Shown here: positions 45,281-54,049 of the stretch, one piece after another
Position numbering within the stretch: the first letter of the stretch is position 1
How the letters are laid out: the number at the start of each line of letters is the position of its first letter
NCBI RefSeq assembly: GCF_000332335.1
Contig: NZ_KB235948.1
Location: forward strand, 5,711,114 to 5,775,113
Direction of reading: 5' to 3'
DNA from: Kamptonema formosum PCC 10802
GTDB taxonomy: Bacteria; Cyanobacteriota; Cyanobacteriia; Cyanobacteriales; Oscillatoriaceae
Length of the DNA stretch: 64,000 nt
The notes under the pieces: model-generated
The model's input: only the letters and a program-made list of their open reading frames with translations
Database searches by the model: none
Told to the model about the DNA's origin: nothing
Position numbers and translations under genes: made by a program

Positions 45281-46195
45281 TCACTCATCAGATAGCAGCA
45301 TTTCCATTTCCGCTAACAAAGCTTCTACTTTCTCCCGCTTATCAGGGTCATCCCACACCTTCAGCTTCTTAATTTTATTAGTCATAGCCTCCATGCGGGT
45401 AAGCAGTGTATCCCTTTCTGTGCTTTGGTGTTGCTGTTGCTTCCTAATGCGTTCTCGGATTTCTCGCAGAGAAAGAGACTCAGCGCTCGCCTCCTTGAGA
45501 ATTTCCGCTCTGAGGTCAGTGTCTTTAATCTTACCAATCTCTCTGCCCTTCGTGTAATTAATCTGACCCTGACGGATAGCATTCAGAACCTCCGCTGGCA
45601 GGTTAAGAATGGGTAAACGGTTGGTTCTGAATGACTCCGGCGAAAGCCTGCCCAGACTTTGAAAAACAGATAAGATGGCTTGCCGGTCTTCTTGGCGGAT
45701 AACGTTATCCGCCAACCCTCTGTCAGCTTTAGACATCTGGTTCAGCAGTGAAATCACCTCCGACGGGCCAGTTTGCAGGCTCAGCTCCAGCAGTTTCAAA
45801 ATCCCCTCGGTTTCCTCAACTGGGTTCAAATCCTCCCGTTGCAAGTTCTCCATGAGGGCGCACTGCAGTGCTTCGGCATCGTTCATTTCACGCACCACCG
45901 CCGGCACTTGAGTGAGTCCCGCCGCTCTCGCCGCCTGATATCGGCGCTCCCCCGCCACTAACTCGTATTGGTCTTTCCCGACCGGTCGCACAAGAATCGG
46001 TTGAACGACACCGTGCTGTTTAACGCTCTCAGTAAGTTCTGCCATACTCTCTGGAGAGAAATAGCTTCGGGGCTGCAGCTTCGAGGGAGAGATTTGGTCA
46101 AGCGGAAGTTGGTTAGAAGCAACCGAGCTTTTAGAGGTTTGAGTCCTTTTGGTGTTCATTGGCTGTTTGGGGATCTGCACCACAGGGATGTTCAT
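45281..46195 (-). CDS. parB: ParB/Spo0J-family protein, no adjacent ParA
   Basis: The 304-residue product has a ParB N-terminal CTPase-like region (LPLDQISPSKLQPRSYF, YELVAGERRYQAARAAGLTQ, ALMENLQREDLNPVEE) and a helix-turn-helix middle, with a coiled C-terminus (ESLSLREIRERIRKQQQHQ). The GERR and ENLQR motifs that bind CTP are intact. ParB normally works with ParA and parS in chromosome or plasmid segregation. Here no ParA gene lies nearby, as often found on plasmids or integrated elements. The linker between motif blocks and the HTH is long. The N-terminal 30 residues look disordered. Confidence 0.9.
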   Translation of the reverse strand: MNIPVVQIPKQPMNTKRTQTSKSSVASNQLPLDQISPSKLQPRSYFSPESMAELTESVKQHGVVQPILVRPVGKDQYELVAGERRYQAARAAGLTQVPAVVREMNDAEALQCALMENLQREDLNPVEETEGILKLLELSLQTGPSEVISLLNQMSKADRGLADNVIRQEDRQAILSVFQSLGRLSPESFRTNRLPILNLPAEVLNAIRQGQINYTKGREIGKIKDTDLRAEILKEASAESLSLREIRERIRKQQQHQSTERDTLLTRMEAMTNKIKKLKVWDDPDKREKVEALLAEMEMLLSDE

Positions 46196-46273
46196 GCAAC
46201 CAGCGGGCCCACATTCAGCCCGTTGATGCCAAAACCACTTGAATTTTAACCCGATTTGATTTTCTTGCCGGCC

Positions 46274-46377
46274 CTATAGCGGTTCTCAGTTGAATGAAGT
46301 GCGCCCCAGAACAGAAACCCGGTTTCTTTAAGAAACCGGGTTTCTTGACAACCTCACTAATATGAGAAACGCTATAG
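46274..46377. mobile_element. MITE-like element with CTATAGCG(G/T)TTCTCA ends
   Basis: Left end ctatagcggttctca and right end tgagaaacgctatag are near-perfect inverted repeats. The interior contains two AGAAACCnGGTTTCT palindromes (46312-46344). Part of its left half (tatagcgg ... gaagtgcgc) recurs at 48923. Confidence 0.7.
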
Positions 46378-46380
46378 AGA

Positions 46381-46410
46381 TATAGCAATGGACAGTCAGT
46401 TTAGGACAAG
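46381..46410. repeat. Solo end of the TATAGCA MITE family
   Basis: tatagcaatggacagtcag matches the complement of the right end of the copy at 53796-53947. No second end is visible, so it is a remnant. Confidence 0.5.
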
Positions 46411-46498
46411 GCCAGAACGTTCGCTGACTATATATACAGTTGGCAATCTGCAACTCTATCGGCTTAAACCCCCCGCCAAAGTCGCGCTGCCATCAGGG

Positions 46499-46587
46499 TC
46501 AGGACTTACGCAAAGCCTCTATATGTAGGGTGGGGAACGCGAAGCGCGTAACCCACCACACAATTAAGGTCGCTGCGTAAGTCCTGA
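46499..46587. mobile_element. MITE with TCAGGACTTACGCA ends
   Basis: Perfect 14-bp terminal inverted repeats (TCAGGACTTACGCA at 46499-46512, complement at 46574-46587) bound an 89-bp non-coding element whose centre is itself an inverted repeat (gtagggtggg ... cccacc). I recall that MITEs with CAGGACTTACGCA ends are widespread in filamentous cyanobacteria. Confidence 0.85.
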
Positions 46588-46700
46588 GGGTGTTTGCCGG
46601 CTCTCCCGGGGTGCCGGCACTCGTTCCAAAAACAGGTTGTGCTTTGCGGCAAGTCGCCGGTCGTTTCAGACGCTAGGGAACAGGAGACACCGGCACCCAC

Positions 46701-47414
46701 CTACCAGGCGACGCTGGCTGTTGCCCGCAGTAACAGGGGGTGAGCCCACCACAGCAGCAAAATAAAGCCGGTGACGCCCAAATAAGCCGGACGGACAAAC
46801 TCTCGCCACTCAAAAGTTTGACGCCCTTGAAAGATAGCCAGAAAAGGGATAACTGAAGTGCGAGTTCTCACAGCCTCAAACGCTTCACCGTAACGAGCTT
46901 TCAGGCGGCGGTCCCCATGCCAGACCGCAAACAAATGGTGCAGCACTAGACCGATGGAGGTCAGCAGGGTGAAAGACGTGCCAATCCAGAGGGTGTGGGC
47001 CACACACCAAATCACCTGGCCCACCATCTGCGGGTGCCTGGTGACGCGGATGATGCCGGTTTCGTAAAGGTGGACTTGGGGCTTTTCAATCGCCGCAATT
47101 TCCAGCAGGTTGAAAGTGGCTGGATAGAGAAACAGGAAAGAAATCGCCGACAGCACCCACACCAGCGGTTGCGCCACCGGCACGCCTTGAACCTGCCACA
47201 GCTGCTTTCCGTCATAGCGGTGGTTAAAGAAGTACACGATCAGCACCACCGCCAGGGGGAGGCTAACCAGAGCAAACAGAATCCGGTAAAGCCGCGCACC
47301 GATCAATTTCTCACCCCAGGGGCGCAGAGCCGCCAAGCCGCTGTGGGCGACAGCAAAACCCAGCAGCAGCCCGAACATAGTGAAATGGCTGGGAGTCAGC
47401 CAGTCATAGGACAT
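46701..47414 (-). CDS. NnrU-family membrane protein, probable 15-cis-zeta-carotene isomerase
   Basis: The 237-residue integral membrane protein starts best at ATG 47414, where GGAG lies about 8 bases upstream; ATG 47450 would add 12 residues. It has about six transmembrane helices and the family blocks HFTMFGLLLGFAVAHSGLAA, TGIIRVTRHPQMVGQ and VLHHLFAVWHGDRRL. NnrU-family proteins of cyanobacteria and plants include Z-ISO, the heme enzyme isomerising the 15-cis bond of zeta-carotene; two conserved His ligands are present in HSGL and RHPQ-type positions. It diverges from rbcR, and this order is, from memory, conserved with ndhF1-ndhD1 in other cyanobacteria. Confidence 0.8.
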   Translation of the reverse strand: MSYDWLTPSHFTMFGLLLGFAVAHSGLAALRPWGEKLIGARLYRILFALVSLPLAVVLIVYFFNHRYDGKQLWQVQGVPVAQPLVWVLSAISFLFLYPATFNLLEIAAIEKPQVHLYETGIIRVTRHPQMVGQVIWCVAHTLWIGTSFTLLTSIGLVLHHLFAVWHGDRRLKARYGEAFEAVRTRTSVIPFLAIFQGRQTFEWREFVRPAYLGVTGFILLLWWAHPLLLRATASVAW

Positions 47415-47840
47415 CGCAGACACTCCAAAGGACACAATAAAAGTCAGCACCGGTTAATGAACAAGGGAACAGTCGGGGAATTCCTGGAAAGCTGTTAGGC
47501 TTTTAATATGCTTTTCCCTCCAAAGGGAGCAAAGACGGCAGAGGCCGGTTAACAGCTCAAGCAGGAAGCTAGGGGAGAGAGATTTATACTGCAAATTAAA
47601 TGCGCAGCTGTTGGCCGGCATAAAATACCGAATAACCCATAGCTTTTATATATTTTTAAAATCAGGTAAATCTTAATACAACAGAGGGGGCTACCGGTGA
47701 GAAGGGACACCGATCCCCTGTTGTGCTAGTGTCGTAGTCGTTGAGGCCCCAATACCCAATGGGCAACCCATGAGTCCAGTCCCAACCCGTAGAATCAGTT
47801 AGTTGTCTCAAGGCTCCTTTCTCCGTTCAGGTTAAGCCAT
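47415..47840. other. Divergent promoter region between nnrU and rbcR
   Basis: About 425 bases hold the outward promoters of both genes. A repeat copy (gctgttaggcttttaatatg, see 10908) sits at 47490-47532. LysR regulators usually bind a T-N11-A box in such a divergent gap, but I cannot single one out with confidence. Confidence 0.45.
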
Positions 47841-48845
47841 ATGTCCGACCTTCCTTTTACGTTAGATCAGTTACGCATCCTCAAAGCCATCGCCGCTGAG
47901 GGCAGTTTCAAACGGGCCGCAGACAGCCTCTACGTCTCGCAGCCCGCCGTCAGCCTGCAAGTGCAAAACCTGGAGCGGCAGTTGGATGTGCCATTGTTCG
48001 ACCGGGGGGGCCGGCGGGCGCAACTGACAGAAGCGGGACACCTACTGCTCAGCTACGGAGAAAAAATCCTCACCCTGTGCCAGGAAACCTGTCGGGCCAT
48101 CGAGGACCTGCAAAACCTTCAAGGCGGCACCCTGATTGTGGGGGCGTCTCAGACAACAGGCACCTATCTCCTCCCCCGCATGATTGGGATGTTCCGGCAG
48201 CGGTATCCCGATGTAGCGGTGCAATTGCACGTTCACTCAACCCGCCGCACGGCTTGGAGCGTGGCCAATGGCCAGATAGATTTGGCCATAGTCGGGGGTG
48301 AGGTTCCCCCAGAATTGCAAGAATCTTTAAAAATAGTCGCTTATGCCGAAGACGAGCTGGCCCTGATCCTGCCGGTGTTTCACCCGCTCGCTCAAATCGA
48401 TATGATTGAAAAAGACGACCTTTACCAGCTGGAGTTTATCACCCTCGACTCCCAATCGACCATCCGCAAGGTGATTGACCAGGTACTCACTCGCTGCGGC
48501 ATTGACACGCGCCGTCTCAAAATAGAGATGGAACTGAACTCGATAGAAGCGATTAAAAATGCCGTCCAAGCCGGTCTGGGAGCTGCCTTTGTCTCGGTTT
48601 CGGCCATCGAGAAGGAGTTGCAGATGGGCATCCTGCACCGCAGCCAAATTGACGAAGTTGTGGTGAAGCGCATGCTGTGGGTGATTTACAACCCCAATCG
48701 CTACCGGTCGAAGGCGGCAGAGGCGTTCAGTCGGGAAATTTTGCCCCAGTTTGCCACCCTGGGACTGGAAAAGTCTCTGCTAGCGCCTCTTTATAAGGAA
48801 TCAGATTCTTTCGAGACAGCCACCCCTAGCTCGACTGGCAGCTAA
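47841..48845 (+). CDS. rbcR: RbcR-type LysR regulator
   Basis: The 334-residue protein has an N-terminal LysR winged HTH ([37 protein letters not shown]) and a two-lobed effector domain ([52 protein letters not shown]). It matches RbcR/Ycf30 rather than NdhR or CmpR in the sequence of the first linker and the WVIYNPNR tail. RbcR activates RuBisCO and carbon-concentrating genes and is regarded as essential in cyanobacteria. It is adjacent to the NnrU gene, as I recall from other species. Confidence 0.88.
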   Translation: MSDLPFTLDQLRILKAIAAEGSFKRAADSLYVSQPAVSLQVQNLERQLDVPLFDRGGRRAQLTEAGHLLLSYGEKILTLCQETCRAIEDLQNLQGGTLIVGASQTTGTYLLPRMIGMFRQRYPDVAVQLHVHSTRRTAWSVANGQIDLAIVGGEVPPELQESLKIVAYAEDELALILPVFHPLAQIDMIEKDDLYQLEFITLDSQSTIRKVIDQVLTRCGIDTRRLKIEMELNSIEAIKNAVQAGLGAAFVSVSAIEKELQMGILHRSQIDEVVVKRMLWVIYNPNRYRSKAAEAFSREILPQFATLGLEKSLLAPLYKESDSFETATPSSTGS

Positions 48846-48922
48846 TCGAAGTTAGGCTATAGCCTAGAAGCGATAGGCTTCCGGAAACCTGTCGCGCTTA
48901 AAGACCCTCGCCCATAGCAGAT

Positions 48923-48957
48923 TATAGCGGTTTTATTTGGGTGAAGTGCGCACCCCA
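48923..48957. repeat. Fragment of the CTATAGCGG MITE family
   Basis: tatagcggttttatttgggt followed by gaagtgcgcacccca matches the left half of the element at 46274-46377. It lies just upstream of the kinase gene. Confidence 0.5.
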
Positions 48958-49026
48958 CACCAAACCCGCCAGTATATGCGTGGAAAGCGGGGGCTGCTGA
49001 CAACCAATCCCTATCAGGGACTGAAA

Positions 49027-50484
49027 ATGGAAATTCTTTGCACCCGACCGGGCTGCCCCCGCCCCCTTAACTTTTTTGCCGATCTCGATGACAGCGCCAC
49101 TCTCAAAACGGTGCAGCAAAAGTATTGTATGGCCTGCGGCATGCCGCTGATTTTGAGCGGGCGATACCTGCCGGTGAAGCTGCTGGGGCAGGGAGGATTT
49201 GGGGCGGCGTTTCTAGCCCGAGATCGCTACACTCCCGCCATGCGCCGGTGCGCGGTCAAACTCTTGCAGCCCGGCGGCGACTTGAGCCCGCAACAGCTGC
49301 AAATTGCCCAAAACTTATTTGAGCGGGAGGCGGTGGTTTTAGAGGAACTTGGCAACGAACACCCCCAAATTCCAGATTTGCTGGCTTTCTTTCCTTTACA
49401 AGTGCCCAGCCTGCAACCGGGCAAGCAGGATCAGTTTTTCTATCTGGTGCAGGAATTCATCGACGGGCAGAACTTGGAGCAGGAACTGGCGCAAAAGAGC
49501 CAGTTCTCTGAGGCGGATGTGTTCGAGGTGCTCAAGGAAATGCTCAAGGTGCTGCAATTTGTCCACGAACACGGTTCCATCCACCGGGACATCAAGCCGG
49601 CCAATATCATGCGCGACCGCAATGGCCGGCTGTATTTGCTAGATTTCGGAGCAGTCAAGCAGGTGACCGTGGGGGCAGGGGGAGGGGCTCGCGGCAGGAG
49701 CACCGGCATTTATTCGATGGGCTTTGCGCCGCCAGAGCAGATGTCCGGCAGTACCGTTTTCCCCTCCACGGATTTGTACGCTTTGGCTGTGACTTGTGTT
49801 AGCCTGCTGACCGGCAAGCCGCCACTGGACTTGTTTGATTCCTACAGCAATCAGTGGAACTGGAAAGCTTACGCTCCGGTGAGCGCTCGCTTGGCAAAGG
49901 TTTTAGACCGCATGCTGCTCCCGACTCCGTCCCAGCGCTTCCAGTCAGCTGAGGAGGTGCTCGCTGCCCTCACTCCCAGACCAGCACAACCGGCACATTC
50001 TGTCAATCCTCCCCAGCCGCCGTCTTCCCTACCGACACTTGTAACTGCTCCCCCTTCAGCACCCCCGGCACCCCCGGCACCCCCGGCACCCCCGGCACCA
50101 CCGGCACCACCCCCGCCGCCGGTGAGCCGGTATTCCAGACCACCGTCAGCACTGGAGTTATTGGGTGGGGCAGCGTTTACAGGGTTTGAGGGCGCTTTGC
50201 TAGGGGTGGCCTCCGTCAGTTTGCTGGGAGCTTCTGGAATTAGCTACCTCATCTGGCTGAGCATCATGGGGGGGCTCGTCTTTGCCCAGTACCGCCGCCT
50301 TATTGAGGGCAAGGATCTGCTGGTGATTGCCGGTATTACCCTGGCAATAGTCTTGTTTTCTCCGTTGCGCGGTGGATTGACCATCAGTGCCGCCCTCGTC
50401 ACCGCTGTTTTGGCAGGGCTGTCGGCAATCGCCGTTACGGCCCTCTTTCGCCTGGTTTACAAACTGCTTTCTAATATTTTTTAA
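49027..50484 (+). CDS. Zinc-ribbon Ser/Thr kinase with Pro-rich linker and membrane C-terminus (1)
   Basis: From ATG 49027 (485 residues): a four-Cys ribbon (ILCTRPGCPRPL ... YCMACG), then a Hanks-type kinase (LLGQGGFGAAFLARD, AVKLLQP, HRDIKPANIMRD, LLDFGAVKQV, MGFAPPEQM), an (APP)n linker (about 355-385) and a C-terminal four-helix membrane domain (AAFTGFEGALLGVASVSLLG ... IAGITLAIVLF). An upstream GTG could add 30 residues before the ribbon and is less likely. Paralogous to the gene at 50795 along its whole length. Substrates may include the FHA proteins encoded at 55-57.7 kb (inference). Confidence 0.92.
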   Translation: MEILCTRPGCPRPLNFFADLDDSATLKTVQQKYCMACGMPLILSGRYLPVKLLGQGGFGAAFLARDRYTPAMRRCAVKLLQPGGDLSPQQLQIAQNLFEREAVVLEELGNEHPQIPDLLAFFPLQVPSLQPGKQDQFFYLVQEFIDGQNLEQELAQKSQFSEADVFEVLKEMLKVLQFVHEHGSIHRDIKPANIMRDRNGRLYLLDFGAVKQVTVGAGGGARGRSTGIYSMGFAPPEQMSGSTVFPSTDLYALAVTCVSLLTGKPPLDLFDSYSNQWNWKAYAPVSARLAKVLDRMLLPTPSQRFQSAEEVLAALTPRPAQPAHSVNPPQPPSSLPTLVTAPPSAPPAPPAPPAPPAPPAPPPPPVSRYSRPPSALELLGGAAFTGFEGALLGVASVSLLGASGISYLIWLSIMGGLVFAQYRRLIEGKDLLVIAGITLAIVLFSPLRGGLTISAALVTAVLAGLSAIAVTALFRLVYKLLSNIF

Positions 50485-50794
50485 ATAATTTTGCCGGGGT
50501 GTTATGGTAAACTCTAGGGATGGAATGGGAAAACTAAACGCAATCTGGCCTTAATTCCTTTCCGGGGGTGCGCCGGGAGCGACCGACCGCCGAGTCTGCG
50601 CCGAGTCTGCGCATCCCACCTTTGCGCTTGCGAACATGCCACTCACCCGCAGGGGGGATTTCTAATCGCTCCTCTGCCCACAGGCTGAACGCAGGGCTGC
50701 GCTACCCTGCGCGGGCCAACCGAGAACGCCACCGTGGCGTTCTAGAATTAGTCGGAATTCAACAGTGTTCCGCTCCCGATAATTCAGGGTTAAT
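50485..50794. other. Gap between the tandem kinase genes
   Basis: About 310 bases show no gene. The middle part is G/C-rich and tracks as degenerate repeat; the last 30 bases before ATG 50795 lack a strong Shine-Dalgarno. Whether the two kinases share a transcript cannot be told. Confidence 0.4.
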
Positions 50795-52255
50795 ATGCAA
50801 ATTTACTGCACGCGACCTATCTGTACGCAACCAGTTAACTCTTTTGCAGATTTAGACGACAGCGCCACTCTCAAGACGGTACAGCAAAAATATTGCATAA
50901 CCTGCGGGATGCCGCTGATTTTAGACGGTCGCTATCTGCCGTTAAAGCTACTGGGACGGGGAGGGTTTGGAGCGGCATTTCTGGCACGGGACCGCCGAAC
51001 TCCAACCAGGCGACTGTGCGCTGTCAAACAGTTGCAGCCTCCCGCTAATCTCAACCTTACCCAGATCGAATGGGTGAAAAAGTCATTTGAGCGGGAAGCC
51101 GAGGTTCTGGAAAGACTCGGCAGCCATCCCCAAATACCAGAACTGTACGCCTTCTTTGAACAGCCTGCTCCCGGTGAGCAGTCGAATCAGCCACAGGCAT
51201 TTTTTTACCTAGTGCAGGAATATATTGACGGACTTAATTTATTCGAGGAGATGGAGGGGAAAGGAAAATTTTCCGAAGCTTCAGTTGAGGAAGTCCTGCA
51301 AGAAATCCTCAAAATCCTACAGTTCGTGCATGAGAGCGGTTCTATCCACCGGGACATCAAGCCCTCTAATATCATGCGCCATCGCCAGAATGGCCGGCTT
51401 TACCTGTTAGATTTTGGCGCGGTCAAGCAGGTGACGGCTGGAGTATCTTTACAAAGTTCAATGGTGTTGGGGACGCCGGGGTTTGCGCCGCCAGAGCAGA
51501 TGGCTGGCCGGCAAGTTTACCACTCAACAGATTTGTACTCCTTAGCAGTCACTTGCCTGTATTTGCTAACTGGCAAACAGCCAGCGGAGTTATATGATTC
51601 TTACAACGACCGCTGGAACTGGAGAGAGCACACCCAGATAAGCGAACGCCTTGGTAATATTTTAGACAGGATGCTGCTGCCGGTGCCTTCCCAACGTTTT
51701 CAGGAAGCTGTAGAAGTTCTGGAGGCGCTTAACTGGGTTCCCAAGACAGCGGTGAGTCCCCCTCCCCCCCCACGCCGGCACGCACCCCCACCCGCGCCCC
51801 CAACTGCGCCCCCAACTGCGCCCCCAACTGCGCCCCCAACTGCGCCCCCAACTGCGCCGACAGCAGCACCCCCACAACTATTACCCCTGTCTTCACCCGT
51901 GCTGGAATTATTGGTGGGAGCAGCTTTCACAGGGTTTGAAGGAGGGTTGCTTTTAATTGCCTTAGGCAGCCTGCTACCGCCAGGGATTAGTATCGGTTTG
52001 TGGGGAATGATTTTAGGGGGTCTGGTTTACGCCCAGTATCGCGGAATAATTCACAAGACGAATTTGTTGACAATTGCCGGCATTACGCTGGCCTTTGTCC
52101 TTTTAGTGCCGGCTTTGCGGACATGGAATCCCATCCAAGCTGGTTCGCCATCGCCCCTGGTCGCAGTATTGCTGGCTATTCTGGCAGGGCTGTTAGCGAT
52201 GGTTTTAATGGCCCTCTATCGGATTTTTTACAAAATTATTATCCGGTTTCTATAA
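50795..52255 (+). CDS. Zinc-ribbon Ser/Thr kinase with Pro-rich linker and membrane C-terminus (2)
   Basis: This 486-residue paralogue of the previous gene has the same order: ribbon (IYCTRPICTQPV ... YCITCGMPL), kinase (LLGRGGFGAAFLARD, AVKQLQP, HRDIKPSNIMRH, LLDFGAVKQV, PGFAPPEQM), a (TAPP)n linker of five to six 12-base DNA repeats (about 51795-51858), and a four-helix membrane domain. The catalytic residues are intact, so both copies should be active. The linkers differ (APP versus TAPP), showing separate repeat expansion after duplication. It is followed 57 bases on by the substrate-binding protein gene. Confidence 0.93.
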   Translation: MQIYCTRPICTQPVNSFADLDDSATLKTVQQKYCITCGMPLILDGRYLPLKLLGRGGFGAAFLARDRRTPTRRLCAVKQLQPPANLNLTQIEWVKKSFEREAEVLERLGSHPQIPELYAFFEQPAPGEQSNQPQAFFYLVQEYIDGLNLFEEMEGKGKFSEASVEEVLQEILKILQFVHESGSIHRDIKPSNIMRHRQNGRLYLLDFGAVKQVTAGVSLQSSMVLGTPGFAPPEQMAGRQVYHSTDLYSLAVTCLYLLTGKQPAELYDSYNDRWNWREHTQISERLGNILDRMLLPVPSQRFQEAVEVLEALNWVPKTAVSPPPPPRRHAPPPAPPTAPPTAPPTAPPTAPPTAPTAAPPQLLPLSSPVLELLVGAAFTGFEGGLLLIALGSLLPPGISIGLWGMILGGLVYAQYRGIIHKTNLLTIAGITLAFVLLVPALRTWNPIQAGSPSPLVAVLLAILAGLLAMVLMALYRIFYKIIIRFL

Positions 52256-52278
52256 GATAGAAACTCCATTTTGCTTTC

Positions 52279-52318
52279 ACAGGAGGTAAAATATGTCCAC
52301 AGGAGGTAAAATATGTCC
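52279..52318 (+). promoter_or_regulatory. Duplicated Shine-Dalgarno/start codon before the substrate-binding gene
   Basis: The 20-base unit acaggaggtaaaatatgtcc occurs twice in direct succession, each with AGGAGG and ATG. The second ATG (52313) opens the long gene; the first (52293) is in another frame and gives a 14-codon ORF ending in TAG inside the gene. Confidence 0.85.
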
Positions 52319-53764
52319 CAAAGGAAAGAACTTATAGCCAATTTAATGGCATTGATAGTGTCAGTAGTTCTTATAGGCGGTGTCATCGGATTGTTGAAAA
52401 TATTCTCCAAACCAGGGGAAGCCCCTTCACCGGCAACCGGAATTGATAAAACTGGCGCTGGAACAGCGGTACTGACAACTGGTGTGCGGGAGAGGATTAG
52501 CCAGGGGGAGAGAATGCTGTTCAAAAAAGAGGAAAGCGGCACTGAAAAGCAGGAATTCCAAGCGGCAAAACAGAAAGGAGTGCGGGCGATGGCTGCAGGA
52601 AACTATCAACAAGCTGCTAAGGAATTTGAAGAAGCAATTCAGAAATACCGCAACGCACCTGAAACCCTAATTTATCTGAATAACGCCCGCATTGGAGATA
52701 AGAAAGCGCACACGATTGCGGTGGTGGCACCAATTGACAGTGACCCAAACGGAGCTTTAGAGATTTTGCGCGGGGTGGCTCAAGTTCAAAATGAAATCAA
52801 TCAGACAGGCGGGATTAATGGAGTGCCGCTCAAGGTAGCAGTCGCCAACGATAGCGACGATCCAGCTATTGCCAAACAGGTGGCTTCAGAACTGGTAAAA
52901 ACTTCTGACGTGCTGGGTGTAGTGGGCCATTTTTCGAGCGGGGCCACGTTAGCCGCCGGAGAAGAATATAATGCCGGCAAGCTCGTAACCATTGCCCCTG
53001 TCAGTACCGCTGTTAAACTTTCTGACTTCAGTCCCTACGTTTTTCGCACGGTTCCCAATGATGCCATCGCAGCCAAGGAATTGGCTAAATATATGCTGGG
53101 CAGCCTGAAAAAGCAAAAAGCAGCGGTTTTCTACAATTCCCAAAGTACCTACAGCAAGTCTCTCAAATCGAAGTTTGTTGAGGAAGTATTCGCCAACGGA
53201 GGACAAGTTGACAAAGACTTAGAGTTTGACTTGTCTGATGCAAGTTTTAGCGCTCGTCAGAGTGTGGAAAAGGCAATTGATAAAGAAGTGCAGGTGCTAA
53301 TGCTAGCAGCTAATACAGGTGTGCTAGACAAAGCGCTGCTGGTGATTCAGGCCAACAAAAAACGGTTAAGTCTTTTGGGGGGAGATGACGTTTACGCACC
53401 AAAAATTCTGGCAGATGGTGGCGAAGCCGCAGTCGGTATGGTCGTAGCAGTTGCTTGGCACATTGACGGCAATCCAGGGTCAGACTTTCCCCGCCGTTCG
53501 GGACAGCTTTGGGGCAGTCCTGTGAATTGGCGCACAGCCATGTCCTACGATGCGGCGCAGGCCCTGATAGAAGCGCTAAAGCGCAATCCCACCCGCGCCG
53601 GTGTCCAGCAGGCGCTCTCTGCCTCAGACTTTTCCGCGACAGGTGCCGCTGGCCCTGTTCAGTTTTTGTCTTCTGGGGATCGCAATGGGTCAATCCAGCT
53701 GGTGGAAATCCGTCCCGGCAACCGTTCCGGAACCGGCTACGATTTCGTGCCGGTGCCTCGATAG
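52313..53764 (+). CDS. Membrane-anchored substrate-binding protein (branched-chain amino acid type)
   Basis: The product has 483 residues: one N-terminal membrane anchor (about 9-30), a helical region with a TPR-like repeat (RAMAAGNYQQAAKEFEEAIQ, about 86-125), then a type I periplasmic-binding fold (HTIAVVAPIDSDPNGALEIL ... VVGHFSSGATLAAGEEYN ... MSYDAAQALIEAL) of the LivJ/Peripla_BP_6 type. No permease or ATPase gene is adjacent, and the anchor replaces a cleaved signal, so it may be a sensor partner of the upstream kinase rather than a transporter component (inference). Confidence 0.85.
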   Translation: MSQRKELIANLMALIVSVVLIGGVIGLLKIFSKPGEAPSPATGIDKTGAGTAVLTTGVRERISQGERMLFKKEESGTEKQEFQAAKQKGVRAMAAGNYQQAAKEFEEAIQKYRNAPETLIYLNNARIGDKKAHTIAVVAPIDSDPNGALEILRGVAQVQNEINQTGGINGVPLKVAVANDSDDPAIAKQVASELVKTSDVLGVVGHFSSGATLAAGEEYNAGKLVTIAPVSTAVKLSDFSPYVFRTVPNDAIAAKELAKYMLGSLKKQKAAVFYNSQSTYSKSLKSKFVEEVFANGGQVDKDLEFDLSDASFSARQSVEKAIDKEVQVLMLAANTGVLDKALLVIQANKKRLSLLGGDDVYAPKILADGGEAAVGMVVAVAWHIDGNPGSDFPRRSGQLWGSPVNWRTAMSYDAAQALIEALKRNPTRAGVQQALSASDFSATGAAGPVQFLSSGDRNGSIQLVEIRPGNRSGTGYDFVPVPR

Positions 53765-53795
53765 AAATAGGGCCATAAACGTCCGCCTCACTTAT

Positions 53796-53947
53796 TATAG
53801 CAGCAGCCATATTGGTTAGGACATTAATGGCATAGGGCATGGGGCATAGGGCATGGGGCATAGCGCATAGGGAAGGATGTCCAATACCCAATGCCCCATC
53901 CCCACTGCCCGAATGCCCATGTTTTAAACTAACTGTCCATTGCTATA
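53796..53947. mobile_element. MITE-like element, TATAGCA ends, copy 4
   Basis: It starts tatagcagcagccatattgg and ends aactgtccattgctata. The interior has the complementary ggggcatagggcat and caatgcccca runs. Its first 28 bases are nearly identical to copy 1. Confidence 0.75.
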
Positions 53948-53951
53948 TATG

Positions 53952-54048
53952 AGAAACCCGGTAACTCCTGCGAAACCGGGTTTCTGGGCCATAGTTCATC
54001 CAGCTGAGAGCCGCTATATACCCCGCAGGACAGGCGTCTCGCCTGTCC
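53952..54048. repeat. AGAAACCCGG inverted repeat and AGGACAGGCG palindrome
   Basis: AGAAACCCGG (53952-53961) and CCGGGTTTCT (53976-53985) face each other; a ctgagagccgctatata end follows at 54003-54020; then comes a perfect ggacaggcgtctcgcctgtcc unit at 54028. Three repeat families abut here. Confidence 0.7.
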
Positions 54049-54049
54049 G

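Noticed and set aside
45815..45840. gggttcaaatcctcccg, like a tRNA T-arm
   Set aside because: It falls inside parB coding sequence and no anticodon or acceptor arms can be built around it.
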